From Caldimonas caldifontis (GTDB lineage: Bacteria > Pseudomonadota > Gammaproteobacteria > Burkholderiales > Burkholderiaceae_C), in NCBI RefSeq assembly GCF_002930615.1, contig NZ_PSNX01000002.1:248001-312000 (forward strand): a stretch of 64,000 bases of DNA, in the 5' to 3' direction. Below, piece by piece: positions 40,599 through 50,648 of this stretch; within the stretch, counting starts at the first letter, position 1, and each line of letters begins with the position of its first letter. Position numbers and translations under genes: made by a program. The notes under the pieces are model-generated. The model saw only the letters and a list, made by a program, of their open reading frames with translations. It was not told the DNA's origin and did not search any database.

Positions 40599-40901
40599 AT
40601 GAAGATCGTTCACACCCCAGACACCGCTGCCCTAGCCGCCGGCCAGGCCCGTCCTGCCGCGGCCGAGGCGCGCCCGACCGCCGCGGGCTCTCCGACGGCG
40701 GGTGCTTCCACCTCCAGCGAAAGTGCCACCGTGAAGCTGTCCAGCACCGCTGCCGGCCTCATGGCCAGCACGCCCGAATTCGACGCCGAGAAGGTGGCCG
40801 CGATCCGCCAGGCCATCGCCGACGGCACGTTCAAGCCCAACGCCGAGGCCATCGCCGACAAGCTCATCGCCAACGCCCAGGAACTGCTCCAGCGCCGCTG
40901 A
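40599..40901 (+). CDS. flgM: Anti-sigma-28 factor FlgM
   Basis: 100 residues (E. coli 97). FlgM binds FliA until the hook is complete, then is secreted through it. The N-terminal half is disordered (Ala/Pro/Thr/Ser-rich); the C-terminal half has the FliA-binding helices, with EFDAEKVAAIRQAIADGTFKPNAEAIADKLIANAQELL. AGGAG precedes the ATG. The gene has a sigma-28 promoter, which makes a feedback loop with fliA at 54927-55640. Confidence 0.94.
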   Translation: MKIVHTPDTAALAAGQARPAAAEARPTAAGSPTAGASTSSESATVKLSSTAAGLMASTPEFDAEKVAAIRQAIADGTFKPNAEAIADKLIANAQELLQRR

Positions 40902-40950
40902 GCCGGCGGCTTTGCACCCTCGTTTCACCCGACACGGAACTCGCCCACCG

Positions 40951-41370
40951 ATGCGCGCGCACGCCCCTGCCCTCGTTGCACCGACCACCGACGCCACCCA
41001 TCTCGAGCCCGCCGTGGCTGCCGTGGAGTCGCGTCTTCTCGCGCTCGGCGAGGCCCTGATGGCGCGCGATGCAGCGGCCATGGAGCGTTGCGCCAGCGAA
41101 CTCCACCGGGCGCTCACCGAGGCGGTGAACGGCTTCAGCCTGGCCGCCCGCAGCGGCGCAGCCGTCAACCCGGCCTTGCGCCAGCGGCTCGTGCAGGCCA
41201 CCGGGGCCGTGGCTGCGCAGCGCGAGAGCCTCTCGCGCGCCACCGCAGCGCTTGACCGCGCGATGGACGTGCTGATGCCGCGCAGCCCCGAGGTGGTCTA
41301 TCGGGGCGCGCCGGGTGCCTCGGCCTACGGCAATGCCGCACGCCACAGCCGGGGCTCCATCCACGCCTGA
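40951..41370 (+). CDS. flgN: FlgN-type flagellar export chaperone
   Basis: 139 residues, mostly helical. FlgN chaperones FlgK and FlgL. Sequence conservation in the family is weak; the call rests on length, helical pattern (LLALGEALMARDAAAMERCASELHRALTEAV, with a GFSLAAR-type turn) and position straight after flgM. The start is ATG 40951; a TTG at 40912 would add 13 residues and is less likely. A strong terminator follows 25 bases after the stop. Confidence 0.85.
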   Translation: MRAHAPALVAPTTDATHLEPAVAAVESRLLALGEALMARDAAAMERCASELHRALTEAVNGFSLAARSGAAVNPALRQRLVQATGAVAAQRESLSRATAALDRAMDVLMPRSPEVVYRGAPGASAYGNAARHSRGSIHA

Positions 41371-41395
41371 TCCCTGGAGCGGCACCGCAAACCTG

Positions 41396-41421
41396 ACGCC
41401 CCGCCCGCGCGGGGCGTTTTT
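41396..41421 (+). terminator. Rho-independent terminator of flgMN
   Basis: The 9-base stem ACGCCCCGC/GCGGGGCGT with tetraloop CCGC is followed by TTTTT. The T run ends on the stop codon of the convergent synthetase gene, so the two transcription units meet here. There is no T run on the minus side. Confidence 0.92.
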
Positions 41422-44400
41422 CATGGGGTGCCGCTGCCGAGGTGCTGCAGCGTGTGCCGCAGGTGGGAAGCGAGTCGATCCACGCCGGGCGGCTGCAAGA
41501 TGCTCAGGTGGTCGCCCGGCACGACACACAGGTCGAGCCTCCTGACGCAATGGTGCCAGCCGAGGTCGGGGTCCGGCGAGGGCGAATCACTGGCGCGCAC
41601 CAGCAGCACCGGGACCGTCAGCTCGCGCGGGCGGTACAGACGCCTGGCGCGCTGATAGATGCGATCGCGTGCGTGAGCCTGGGCCAGGTCCTCGCGTGCA
41701 TCAGCGTCGAGCCGGTGCATCGGCCCTAACCGGGGGGCCAGCAGGGTGCGCAGCTGACCGAGGCGCCTGGCGCCCGCGCGCCACAGGCCGGCCCAGCCTT
41801 GCGAGGACAATCGCTGATACTGCCAGCGCAGCCAGCGGCCCGCGAGCGCCCAGCGCCCCTGGGGGCAGCTCGTGTCGAACAGCATCACGCACTGCACCTC
41901 GTCACCCTGCTGGCGCAGCTGCTGCGCCATCTCATAGGCCAGCAGCCCACCGAAGGACAGGCCGGCCAGCCGGTAGGGGCCGTCCGGCTGGTGCTCGCGC
42001 AGCACACGCACGTAGTCTGCCGCGATCTGCTCCACCGTCACGGCCGCTCGCAACGGATCGCTGCGCGCATCCAGGAATCCGAGTTCTGCCGGCACGAAGA
42101 GGCCGAAGACCGGTGTGTGCGGCGCCAGGCGCTCGGCCAGCGGTTGATAGATGTGCACGCCACACACGCAGTACAGCGGCGGTTCGGTGCCCCGCGGCTG
42201 CAGGCAGACGATGCTGGCGGCCTCCACACGCCGCTGGGTGTCCAGGGCCTGGCTGAGCAGCGCCACGGTCGGATGGGCGAACAGCTGGGCGAGGCTGCAG
42301 GGCAGGCCCAGCTCCGCCTCGATGCGGTGCACGAGGCGTGCCGCCAGCAGCGAGTGGCCGCCCAGATCGAAGAAGTCTTCATGCACACCGAACTGCCGGT
42401 GCCCCAGTACCTCGGTCCACAGCGTCCACAGCGCCTGTTCGGCGCCGTTGCGAGGCAGCACGCTCGACTCCCCCCCTGACACATCGTCCGCGGGGGGCGG
42501 CAGGCTCTTGCGATCGAGCTTGCCGTTGGGCAGGACCGGCAGGTGGTCCACGAAGACGAGATGCTGCGGCTGCATGTAATCGGGCAGTCGCTCACGCAGC
42601 CGGGCCCGCAGGGCATCCCGCAGGTCATCCCGTTCGGCCGCGGGTTCGTCGCTGAGGATGTAGGCCACCAGACGGACATCGCCAGGTCGGTCCTCTCGGC
42701 GCATCACGACTGCGCGCGACACGCGGTCATGGCTGGCCAGCACGTCCTCGATCTCGAACGGCTCGATGCGGTGGCCGCGCAGCTTGATCTGGTCGTCCAG
42801 TCGACCCAGGTGCTCCAGATGGCCATCGGCGCGCCAGCGCACGCGGTCGCCCGTGCGGTACAGCCGACGGGCAGATGGGTCGAACCCCGGGCACCACTGG
42901 ACGAAGCGCTCGGCCGTGAGGTCCGGGCGCTGCCAGTAGCCCCGCGCGACGCCCTGCCCTGCGATATAGAGCTCCCCTGCGACGCCAAGGGGGCAAGGGT
43001 GGCGCTGGTCGTCCAGCACCCAGACCTCGGTGTTGTGGATGGGGCGCCCGATGTGGATCTCTTCGCGCCGTGCCGACCTGATGCGCGCGCAGGTGGACCA
43101 CACCGTGGTTTCGGTCGGGCCGTACATGTTCCATACCTCGGCGGCGCGGGTGATGAGCTGAGCCGCCAGTTCGTGCGGCAAGGGCTCGCCCCCCACCAGC
43201 GCCTTGAGCCCAGCGGTGCCGGACCATCCGGCGTCGATCAGCATCTGCCATCGCGATGGCGTGGCCTGCAGCGCGGTGATGCGGTGAACGTCGATGAGCC
43301 TGCGCAACTCGGCGCCGCTGGCGGCCTCCTCCTGGGAGGCGAGGATCACACAGGCCCCGACCGTCAGCGGCAGCAGCAGTTCCAGCACGGCAATGTCGAA
43401 GCTCAGCGTCGTCACCGCCAGCCAGCGATCGGTCGCCTCGATGCCCGGGGTGTCGCGCATGCTGGCCAGGAAGTTCACCACGCCATGGTGAGCGACCACG
43501 ACCCCCTTCGGGCGGCCCGTGGACCCGGAGGTGTAGATCACGTAGGCTGCGTCGAAGCTCCCCGGGTCGGGCGGCGTCCACGATCGCCCGTCTCCGGGTG
43601 TCAGTGACCTCAGCGCGACAACGGGAAGATCGGCCGCCCACTGCGGGCGCGTGGCGTCCACCAGCAGCAACGACAAGGCAGCATCCTCGGCCATGTCGGC
43701 CAGTCGCTGGGAGGGATAGGTCGGATCAAGAGGCACATAAGCTGCCCCGCTGCGCAGCACGCCGAGCACCGCGGCCACCAGGTCAAGGCCACGATCGAAG
43801 CACAGGCCCACCCGGTGGCCCAGGCCGATGCCCCGCTGGTGCAAGGTCTGGGCGATGGCTGCGCTGCGTTGGGCCAGTGCGCGGTAGCTCAGCGTCTGCC
43901 CCCCGCAGACCACCGCCGTGGCGTCCGCATGGGCCACAAAGGACGGCGCAAGCAGCGACCAGACATCCGGCGCCGGCAACGGCCGTGAGGGCCCCATCGC
44001 CAAGGCGTTCAGCTGATGCTGCTCCGCCGGCGACATCATCGGCAGCTCGCACACCGGCGTGTCCAGCGACGACGCCACGGCGGCCAGCAGGCGCAGGTAG
44101 TGGTCGAGCAGCCTTTCCACGCGCGACGCATCGAAAAGGTCGGTCGCGAACTCGAAGACAATCGAGCGGTCCAGCTCGGCATCCACCGTGACGGTCAGGT
44201 CGAACTGGGTGGCCTGCCGGTCGAAGTCCACACGTTCCCACTGAAGCGCGTCGAACTCGAGAGTGCCCAGTGGTGCGTTGACGACGTTGAAGAGCACCTG
44301 GAACAAGGGCGAGCGGCTGCTGTCGCGTGGCAGGCCCAGCTCGCGCACCAGCAGCTCGAACGGCATGTCCTGGTGGGCATACGCGTCCAGTGCTGTCTGG

Positions 44401-47400
44401 CGCACCTGGGTCAGCCACTCGCTGAACGGCAGGCGCGGGTCCAGCACCGATCGGAGCACCAGCGTGTTGACAAAGGTGCCCAACAGGTCTTCGGTGGCCA
44501 GGTGATGCCGATTGGCAATGGGCACGCCCAGCGCAAGGTCGCGATGCCCGGTATGGCGGTGCAGGAGCAGCTTGAACACGGCCATCATCACCATCGACAG
44601 GCTGGCCCGCTGCCGCGCCCCCAGCTCGGTGAGCGCGCGGATCAGCGACGGCTCCAGCGGCGCCCTCACCCGCGCGCCGCGGTAGCCCTGCCGCGCGGGG
44701 CGGGGGTGATCGGTGGGCAGTTCAGCCAGTTCCAGGCCGGCCAGCTGCTCGCGCCAGTAGGCCAGTTCCTCGTCATGCCGCTCACCGGCATACCACTGGC
44801 GATGCCAGGCGGCGAAGTCGGCGTATTGCCAGGACGCCGGCGCCACGGGCGAGGGGCGGCCGTGCAGGTGCCGCCCGTAGGCCGCACTCAGTTCGCGGGC
44901 CAGCACGGCGAAAGACCATTGATCTCCGATGAGGTGATGCTGCACGATCAGCAGCACGGCCTCCTCGTGACCCAGCGGCAGCAGGTGCACGCGCATCAGA
45001 GGGCCATGACTCAGGTCGAAGGGCTCGGCCGCCAGACGGGCCAGCTCGGCCTGGAGAGCCGCATCGTGCACCGATGTGATGCCCTCCGAGAGCGGCACGA
45101 CCTGCACCGGCATCGACAGCTGAGGCTGCACCCGGGGTCGCACGGCCTGCTCGTCCTGGATGAACACGGTGCGCAGGATGTCGTGGCGCGCCACGATCTC
45201 GGCAAAGGCAGCCTCCAGCGCAGGGCGGTCGAGACGCCCCGTCAGCCGGATCGCCAGGGGCATGTGGTAGGCGGTGCTCTGCGGCGCGAGCTGCTGCATG
45301 AACCACATGCGCTCCTGGGCATACGAGAGCACGGGCTGCACCGCACGGTGTCCCCAGGCCTGCATCGGCGACGGCCCTGCCTGGCCGGCCACGGTCCACT
45401 GGCGCGCAAGACCGGCGAGCGTCGGGGTTTCGAAGATCGCCCTCAGCGGCAGATCGGCACCCGCCGGGCCCCGCAGCCGGGACACCAGCTGGGTGGCACT
45501 CAGGGAATCACCGCCCAGCGCGAAGAAACTGGCCTGCGGATCCTCAGCACTCCCCGGGCCCAGGACGGCCTCCCACGCCTCGCGCAGCGCCTGAGGGATG
45601 GATGCGGCGCCGTCCAACTCGGACTCGGGAGCGCCGGAAGCCCAGGCCACCCCGGCCCATCGATCTCTCAGGTAGCGCTGCCGGGCGGCAGAACGCTGCG
45701 GCTTGCCGCTGGAGGTGCGTGGCAGGCTCCCGCTGCGCAGCAGCACCACATCCGCCACATCCACCTCGAACTCCGACGAGACCGCCCCTCGCAGGGCTTC
45801 GCGGACTTCGCGCGTGCGCGAAGGGCTCGGCTGGCCGCGGCATTCGGCCAGCAGGACCACGGCCTCTCGGCCATGGCCGTCGTCCGCACCGAAGGCCATC
45901 ACGCCATCCGGGCGCACGGCGGCATGCGCGATGGCCGCCCGGGCTTCGAGGTCGGACGGATGCAGATTGCGACCGGCGACGATGATGAGGTCCTTGAGGC
46001 GCCCGGTGACGAACACCTCCCCATCGATGAGGGTGCCCAGGTCCCCCGTGCGCAGCCAGCCCTGCGAATCCTCCGAGCCGGCGAGGCGCGCCGCGAAGGT
46101 CTGGGCGCTGGCCTGCGGCTGCCCCCAGTAGGCCTGGCTCACACTCGGTCCGCGCACCCAGAGCTCGCCCACCCGGCCCTCGCCCACCGGCATGCCGTGT
46201 TGCGGGTCCACCACGCGCACCTCCAGGGCGTCGATCGGAGTTCCGCAAGACACGAGGATCTGTGTGTCGGGCTCACCGGGTTCGCGCAGGCTCACCCTCC
46301 CCTGCTCCAGCGCTGATCTCGAGACGGTCTTCAGCACAGGGGCTTCGCACCACGGCGGCAGACTCACGGTCAGCACGGCCTCCGCCAGTCCATAGGCCGG
46401 CGCCCAGGCCTGTGGACGGAAGCCGTTGGCCTCGAAGGCGGTATTGAAGTCGCTCAGGGTGCGCGAGCGCACCGGCTCGGCCCCACAGACGGCCAGCTGC
46501 CAGCTGCTGAGATCGGCCGTCCACTGCGGCCGGCGCCGGCGCTCGGCTGCGCAGGCCGCATAGGCGAAGTCGGGCGCCCCAGTGACTGTGATGCGATGGC
46601 GCGCCACCGCTTCCAGCCAGCGCAGCGGGCGGCGCATGAAGGCCGCACGCGACATCAGGAAACACGGGACCCCCATGTACAGCGGCTGGATCAGGCCCTG
46701 CACCAGACCGTAGTCGTGGAACCACGGCAGCCAGCTCAGGATGCGCACCCCCGCCACGCGCTCCCGCAAGCGCTGCGCCAGCGCCTGGGAGTGGGCCAGC
46801 ACCTGGGCGTGGGTCAGCACCACCCCACGGGGGGTTTGTGTGGAGCCCGATGTGTATTGGAGGTAGGCCGGCGCGTGCGTTGCGGGCTGCGACTGGAAGT
46901 CCCGCGCTTCGGCCGGCGTACCCGCGCTGCGCCGCAAGGCGGCGGCCGTGATCCAGCGTGTACCGGTGCCCGAGGCCCCGACCTCATCTCCACCGTCGGC
47001 ACACACACCCAGCACGGCCTGCGCATCGCGGGCGATGCCTTGCAGCCGCTCCCAGCCACGCTCCCCCAGTCGCCGGTCCGGCGCCGGCGCGGGCACCGGA
47101 ACGATGCCAGCCACCAGGCAGGCCCAGAACAACTCGATGGTGTCGGGCCCGCCCTCGAAAGCCAGCACCACCCGCTCACCCGGCAATGCATACGCCTGCA
47201 AAGCCTGGGCCAGCGGCGTCACGCTGGCCTGCAACCCTGCAAAGGTCCAGGTCTGTGCGACGCCCCCGTCGTCATCGAGCCACGCGTAGGCCAGGGCATC
47301 GGGCTGGTCGAGCGCACGCCGCCACACGAGATCGCCGAGTCGGCTGATGCCATCAGGAGCAGGGGACGGTGTGAGACGCAGAGGCGCGAAGGTGTCAATA

Positions 47401-47414
47401 GGGGCAGCAGGCAT
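41421..47414 (-). CDS. FAAL-PCP-C-A-PCP-TE nonribosomal peptide synthetase (acyl amino acid maker)
   Basis: 1997 residues. Domains in order: fatty acyl-AMP ligase (about 20-590, [12 protein letters not shown] and [11 protein letters not shown]); carrier 1 (GGDSLSA, Ser near 635); condensation (HHLIGDQ near 823); adenylation ([13 protein letters not shown] near 1291, [16 protein letters not shown]); carrier 2 (GGHSLLA near 1686); thioesterase (GLSFGG, Ser near 1818, His in VVPGDHLS). The adenylation pocket reads D-I-L-Q-L-G-M-V-W-K by eye, close to the published glycine code DILQLGLIWK. The simplest product is an N-acyl-glycine released by the thioesterase; chain length is unknown. No ribosome site is obvious at ATG 47414. 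No phosphopantetheinyl transferase or tailoring gene is beside it. It lies 101 bases after the polysaccharide-type operon, on the same strand. Confidence 0.9.
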   Translation of the reverse strand: MPAAPIDTFAPLRLTPSPAPDGISRLGDLVWRRALDQPDALAYAWLDDDGGVAQTWTFAGLQASVTPLAQALQAYALPGERVVLAFEGGPDTIELFWACLVAGIVPVPAPAPDRRLGERGWERLQGIARDAQAVLGVCADGGDEVGASGTGTRWITAAALRRSAGTPAEARDFQSQPATHAPAYLQYTSGSTQTPRGVVLTHAQVLAHSQALAQRLRERVAGVRILSWLPWFHDYGLVQGLIQPLYMGVPCFLMSRAAFMRRPLRWLEAVARHRITVTGAPDFAYAACAAERRRRPQWTADLSSWQLAVCGAEPVRSRTLSDFNTAFEANGFRPQAWAPAYGLAEAVLTVSLPPWCEAPVLKTVSRSALEQGRVSLREPGEPDTQILVSCGTPIDALEVRVVDPQHGMPVGEGRVGELWVRGPSVSQAYWGQPQASAQTFAARLAGSEDSQGWLRTGDLGTLIDGEVFVTGRLKDLIIVAGRNLHPSDLEARAAIAHAAVRPDGVMAFGADDGHGREAVVLLAECRGQPSPSRTREVREALRGAVSSEFEVDVADVVLLRSGSLPRTSSGKPQRSAARQRYLRDRWAGVAWASGAPESELDGAASIPQALREAWEAVLGPGSAEDPQASFFALGGDSLSATQLVSRLRGPAGADLPLRAIFETPTLAGLARQWTVAGQAGPSPMQAWGHRAVQPVLSYAQERMWFMQQLAPQSTAYHMPLAIRLTGRLDRPALEAAFAEIVARHDILRTVFIQDEQAVRPRVQPQLSMPVQVVPLSEGITSVHDAALQAELARLAAEPFDLSHGPLMRVHLLPLGHEEAVLLIVQHHLIGDQWSFAVLARELSAAYGRHLHGRPSPVAPASWQYADFAAWHRQWYAGERHDEELAYWREQLAGLELAELPTDHPRPARQGYRGARVRAPLEPSLIRALTELGARQRASLSMVMMAVFKLLLHRHTGHRDLALGVPIANRHHLATEDLLGTFVNTLVLRSVLDPRLPFSEWLTQVRQTALDAYAHQDMPFELLVRELGLPRDSSRSPLFQVLFNVVNAPLGTLEFDALQWERVDFDRQATQFDLTVTVDAELDRSIVFEFATDLFDASRVERLLDHYLRLLAAVASSLDTPVCELPMMSPAEQHQLNALAMGPSRPLPAPDVWSLLAPSFVAHADATAVVCGGQTLSYRALAQRSAAIAQTLHQRGIGLGHRVGLCFDRGLDLVAAVLGVLRSGAAYVPLDPTYPSQRLADMAEDAALSLLLVDATRPQWAADLPVVALRSLTPGDGRSWTPPDPGSFDAAYVIYTSGSTGRPKGVVVAHHGVVNFLASMRDTPGIEATDRWLAVTTLSFDIAVLELLLPLTVGACVILASQEEAASGAELRRLIDVHRITALQATPSRWQMLIDAGWSGTAGLKALVGGEPLPHELAAQLITRAAEVWNMYGPTETTVWSTCARIRSARREEIHIGRPIHNTEVWVLDDQRHPCPLGVAGELYIAGQGVARGYWQRPDLTAERFVQWCPGFDPSARRLYRTGDRVRWRADGHLEHLGRLDDQIKLRGHRIEPFEIEDVLASHDRVSRAVVMRREDRPGDVRLVAYILSDEPAAERDDLRDALRARLRERLPDYMQPQHLVFVDHLPVLPNGKLDRKSLPPPADDVSGGESSVLPRNGAEQALWTLWTEVLGHRQFGVHEDFFDLGGHSLLAARLVHRIEAELGLPCSLAQLFAHPTVALLSQALDTQRRVEAASIVCLQPRGTEPPLYCVCGVHIYQPLAERLAPHTPVFGLFVPAELGFLDARSDPLRAAVTVEQIAADYVRVLREHQPDGPYRLAGLSFGGLLAYEMAQQLRQQGDEVQCVMLFDTSCPQGRWALAGRWLRWQYQRLSSQGWAGLWRAGARRLGQLRTLLAPRLGPMHRLDADAREDLAQAHARDRIYQRARRLYRPRELTVPVLLVRASDSPSPDPDLGWHHCVRRLDLCVVPGDHLSILQPPGVDRLASHLRHTLQHLGSGTP

Positions 47415-47515
47415 GAACGTCCAGAGGAGGACGCATGCCCCTCCCCGAACCGCGATGATCCGTCAGTGACGGCGCAATGACATCCCCATGCCCTGGGGGG
47501 CATCGGTGTCACGAG

Positions 47516-48538
47516 TTACCACAAGCCGTCGAATCGCACATCCAGCGGCAGGGCATGGATGCGCAGATGTTCGGGCAGCGGCTGCAGCGGACGCAACTTC
47601 ACCAGCAGTGACGGTGTGCGCGGCGACAGCGGGGAGACGCGCTCGGCCGGCAGTCGCTCGACGTGGGAAATGATCTCAATCACCTCGGCAGGTGCGCGGT
47701 GACCATCCGCAAAGTGCAAGGTGGCGCGGCGCCCTGGCTGCACACGCGAGGCCCTTGCGGGCTCCACGTAGGCCTGCACCAGGGCAGGAGCGGTGGACTG
47801 CAGCAGCAGGGCCTCGGTGCCTGCGGGTTGCCATTCTCCGGCGTGAAGGTAGACCTGGGCCACGCGCGCCTCGAAAGGCGCCTGAAGCTCAGCAGCGCGG
47901 GGCAAGGCAGCCGGTGTCGCTGCAGGTGCAGACGCCGCGGACCGCGCCGTCTGTGCTGCAAGATGCTCGGCCAGTTCCGCCTGGCTGCGACCGAGTTCGC
48001 CCTGCGCCTGCAGCCACAGCACACGGGCAGCCTCCACTTCCGGACGCGTGGCGGCCGACTGCGCAGCCAAGGCCTCCATGCGGACCAGTCGGTCGCGCCG
48101 CAGCTGGAGTTGCTGGGCGGCCAGGCTCACGGCCTGGCGAAGCGCCCGTTCGCGTGCCGACGACTGCCCGGCGTTCGCCTGCGAAGCCAGGGGGGGGGTG
48201 GTCGCCAACGACGCCGTCGGTGTGTCCTGAACCGGCGCCTGCATGCGCAGCACCGCAGCCCCGGCCGGCACCCGGTCGCCCACGGCCGCGATCTGCGCGA
48301 CCACGCCGGCCGACGGCACCCGCACGACACTCTGTTCGAGCACGACGGTGGCAGGCACCTGCGCCCACAGCAGGCCTGCCAGGAAGCGCAGCGCCAGGTA
48401 GGTCGGCGCCGCCAGCACCAGGGCCAGCAACAGGTACCAGCGCCAGCGCGGTACCTGACGCTTGGCCGCGGCGTAGCGCACGGCCACACCGGTGGGGTCC
48501 TGGCCTGCGCCGGGCGGGGCGTCGAAGCGGATCTTCAT
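47516..48538 (-). CDS. HlyD-like periplasmic adaptor (membrane fusion protein)
   Basis: 340 residues. One inner-membrane helix (about residues 32-58), a barrel-sandwich half motif (SVVRVPSAGVVAQIAAVGDRVPAGAAVLRMQ), a helical hairpin (about 120-200) and the second half motif (LQAPFEARVAQVYLHAGEWQPAGTEALLL). This is the HlyD/EmrA-type plan that links an inner-membrane machine to a TolC-like channel. It overlaps the TolC-fusion gene by four bases (ATGA). It also resembles the C-terminal part of alginate Alg44 but has no PilZ domain. It likely bridges the GT2 synthase and the fused outer-membrane protein. Confidence 0.88.
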   Translation of the reverse strand: MKIRFDAPPGAGQDPTGVAVRYAAAKRQVPRWRWYLLLALVLAAPTYLALRFLAGLLWAQVPATVVLEQSVVRVPSAGVVAQIAAVGDRVPAGAAVLRMQAPVQDTPTASLATTPPLASQANAGQSSARERALRQAVSLAAQQLQLRRDRLVRMEALAAQSAATRPEVEAARVLWLQAQGELGRSQAELAEHLAAQTARSAASAPAATPAALPRAAELQAPFEARVAQVYLHAGEWQPAGTEALLLQSTAPALVQAYVEPARASRVQPGRRATLHFADGHRAPAEVIEIISHVERLPAERVSPLSPRTPSLLVKLRPLQPLPEHLRIHALPLDVRFDGLW

Positions 48539-50646
48539 GGAGCGGCATCGAGATAGTGTTCAAGGGACTGCACGACCCAGCCCGCGTAGCGCGGGTGGCT
48601 CGACAGCGATCGGTGCCACGCCTGCCAACGCGCGAGAGCGGCGGCCCGGCCGCGCTGGAAGTGGCTGTGCTGCTCGTCGAGTTCCGGCTCCATGCTCCAG
48701 GCCAGCGCCACCTGCAGTCCGGCTGGAGCTGCATCCAGCGCCTGCCGCGCCAGTTGCAGCGCCCGCTCGCTGCGGGTGACATAGACCATGGCCGTGACCT
48801 CGCTGACGCCAGCATCGAGCAGCCTCTGACCCAGTCGGGCCTCGGTGAGTTCACGATAATGTGTGGTGAGGTGCAAGGGCCAGGCGGTGGCCTCCCGCAC
48901 CGCCCTCAGCGTGTCGATCACCCACACATCCCACATCCCCTGATCTTGCGCAGGCAACTGGCTGCGCTCGAGGTCCAGGTGCAGGGCGTCGAAGGGCCAG
49001 TCACCGAAGCGGCGCAGCAGCTGAAGCAAATCGGCGCGACGGTCGGGGCGCACCCAGCTGGGCTCACCGAGCAGCCATTCGACCCGCCAGCCACGCTCAC
49101 GAAGCTGGCCCAGCAGCGATCGCAGCGCCACCTGCTGCGATGGCTCGCGTGCCACGCGGTCCAGTGTGGCAGACCGCCACGACAACAGCAGACGCCCCGT
49201 GGACGGCGGCAGCCGGGTCAGCCGATCGGGGTGTGCCAGCAGCGATTCGCCATCCCACACATACCACCCCATCGGGCCCGTCGCCGGTCGTGCCATCGGC
49301 ACGATCGGCGTCATCGGCACCAGGGACAGCGCCGCCAGCACATCCTCCCCCGGAGCCCTCTCTCCGACCAAGGGGCTGCCGCAGGACGGATCCCAGGCCA
49401 GCAATTCGATCTCGGCACCATGGGCCCGGGCACGGGCATCGACATGCTCGATCACCGCCTGGTAAAGCGCATAGCGGGCCTGCACGGCGCGCTCGTATCC
49501 GTCACCTTCGAGCGCCTGGGTGCGCAGTCGGGCGATGCGCCAGGCCTCCAGGGCGGCGCTCACCCGTCGGGCGTAGATCTCCACCTCCCGTTCGCGCAGG
49601 GCCAGCTCGTCGAGCGCACGGTCGAGCGCCAGCGCCTGTTGCTCACGCTCCATCGCCAGCCGGGCTTCGGCCTGCTCGGCTGCGCTGAGCGACTGGGCCT
49701 GGCGTGCATCGTTCCAGCGGCGCCATTGCAGGGGCAGGCTCACATCCACGCCCACGAAGCTGCTGTATCCCCCGCTGCCGCCCACGTCACGGCTCAGGCT
49801 CTGCGACAGGGTGACCCCGGCCTCGATGCCGTCGAGCCGCCCGCGCTGCGCCGCGCGGCGGGCGGCCTCGCCTTCGAGCCGCGCCCGGGCCACCGCGGGT
49901 TGCGCTTCAGCCGCCGCGCGAAGTGCTTCGCGGCTGCGGCATGCCTGTGGCCAGCTCGGCCAGGCCAGCTCGCGCGCCGTCTCGTCCACCCCCTGCGCCG
50001 CCGCGCCCGCCCAGGCTCGCAATTCACGCGCGGCGTTGCGGGCGATGACGTCCTGCCGGGCCAGATCGCGCTCGACCGTGTCGGCCTGGGTCTGATAGGC
50101 CAGGTGATCGGCACCGAGAAGCAGCCCGGCGGCCTCGCGCCGGGCGAGGGCTTGCGCGACGGTCGCCTGGCTGCCCAGCCAGGCGCGTGCAGCGCTGGCC
50201 CGCTGGCGGGCGGCCACGAGGTCGAGATAACTGCGGCGGACCTGCTGGCGCACGAGCGCCTGGGCTTCGTCCACCTGCAGGTGGGCCACGGCCAGCGCCA
50301 CATCGGCCTCGTCCACTGCGCGCTGCGCGGCTTCACGGCTGCCCAGCAGGGGCCAGCGCAGGCCCACCTGGGCCTGGCCGCGTTCGTAGCGGCGCACGGC
50401 CGTGTCGGTCACGGGCTCGCGCACGCGGGCCAGCCCGGCACCCGCCTGCAGGCGCGGCCCGTCCTGGGCCCGCACGGCCTCCAGCCCCTGGCGCCGGCCA
50501 GCCAGCTCGGCCTCGCTCAGCCGCACGGCGAGGGCATGCTCGACGGCAGCCGCCTCCAGCGCGGGCAGCGGCAAGGGCTCCGAGGCCGCAACGGCACAGC
50601 CCAGGGCTGAGAGGGTCATGGCTGTGAGGAGACGCAGCAGCTGCAT
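48535..50646 (-). CDS. TolC-like outer-membrane protein fused to an uncharacterised barrel-like domain
   Basis: 703 residues. A signal peptide (MQLLRLLTAMTLSALGCAVAA) is followed by a TolC/OEP-type domain (about 25-440) with long heptad-rich helices: AQVGLRWPLLGS, DVSLPLQWRRWNDARQAQSLSAAEQAEARLAMEREQQAL. The last 250 residues (about 455-703) are not TolC. They begin GWYVWDGESLL and have alternating strand/helix stretches: FDALHLDLERSQLP, WPLHLTTHYRE, VTAMVYVTRSERAL and VALAWSMEPEL. This pattern suggests a (beta/alpha) barrel of the glycosidase kind, with acidic residues at strand ends. I do not recognise the family. The start is ATG 50646, two bases after the GT2 stop. The fusion would place a possible sugar-active domain at the channel, which I infer only. 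Confidence 0.85.
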   Translation of the reverse strand: MQLLRLLTAMTLSALGCAVAASEPLPLPALEAAAVEHALAVRLSEAELAGRRQGLEAVRAQDGPRLQAGAGLARVREPVTDTAVRRYERGQAQVGLRWPLLGSREAAQRAVDEADVALAVAHLQVDEAQALVRQQVRRSYLDLVAARQRASAARAWLGSQATVAQALARREAAGLLLGADHLAYQTQADTVERDLARQDVIARNAARELRAWAGAAAQGVDETARELAWPSWPQACRSREALRAAAEAQPAVARARLEGEAARRAAQRGRLDGIEAGVTLSQSLSRDVGGSGGYSSFVGVDVSLPLQWRRWNDARQAQSLSAAEQAEARLAMEREQQALALDRALDELALREREVEIYARRVSAALEAWRIARLRTQALEGDGYERAVQARYALYQAVIEHVDARARAHGAEIELLAWDPSCGSPLVGERAPGEDVLAALSLVPMTPIVPMARPATGPMGWYVWDGESLLAHPDRLTRLPPSTGRLLLSWRSATLDRVAREPSQQVALRSLLGQLRERGWRVEWLLGEPSWVRPDRRADLLQLLRRFGDWPFDALHLDLERSQLPAQDQGMWDVWVIDTLRAVREATAWPLHLTTHYRELTEARLGQRLLDAGVSEVTAMVYVTRSERALQLARQALDAAPAGLQVALAWSMEPELDEQHSHFQRGRAAALARWQAWHRSLSSHPRYAGWVVQSLEHYLDAAP

Positions 50647-50648
50647 GG

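Noticed and set aside
47415..47515. Terminator between the HlyD-like gene and the synthetase
   Set aside because: Only a weak GC-rich inverted repeat without a T run; read-through cannot be excluded.
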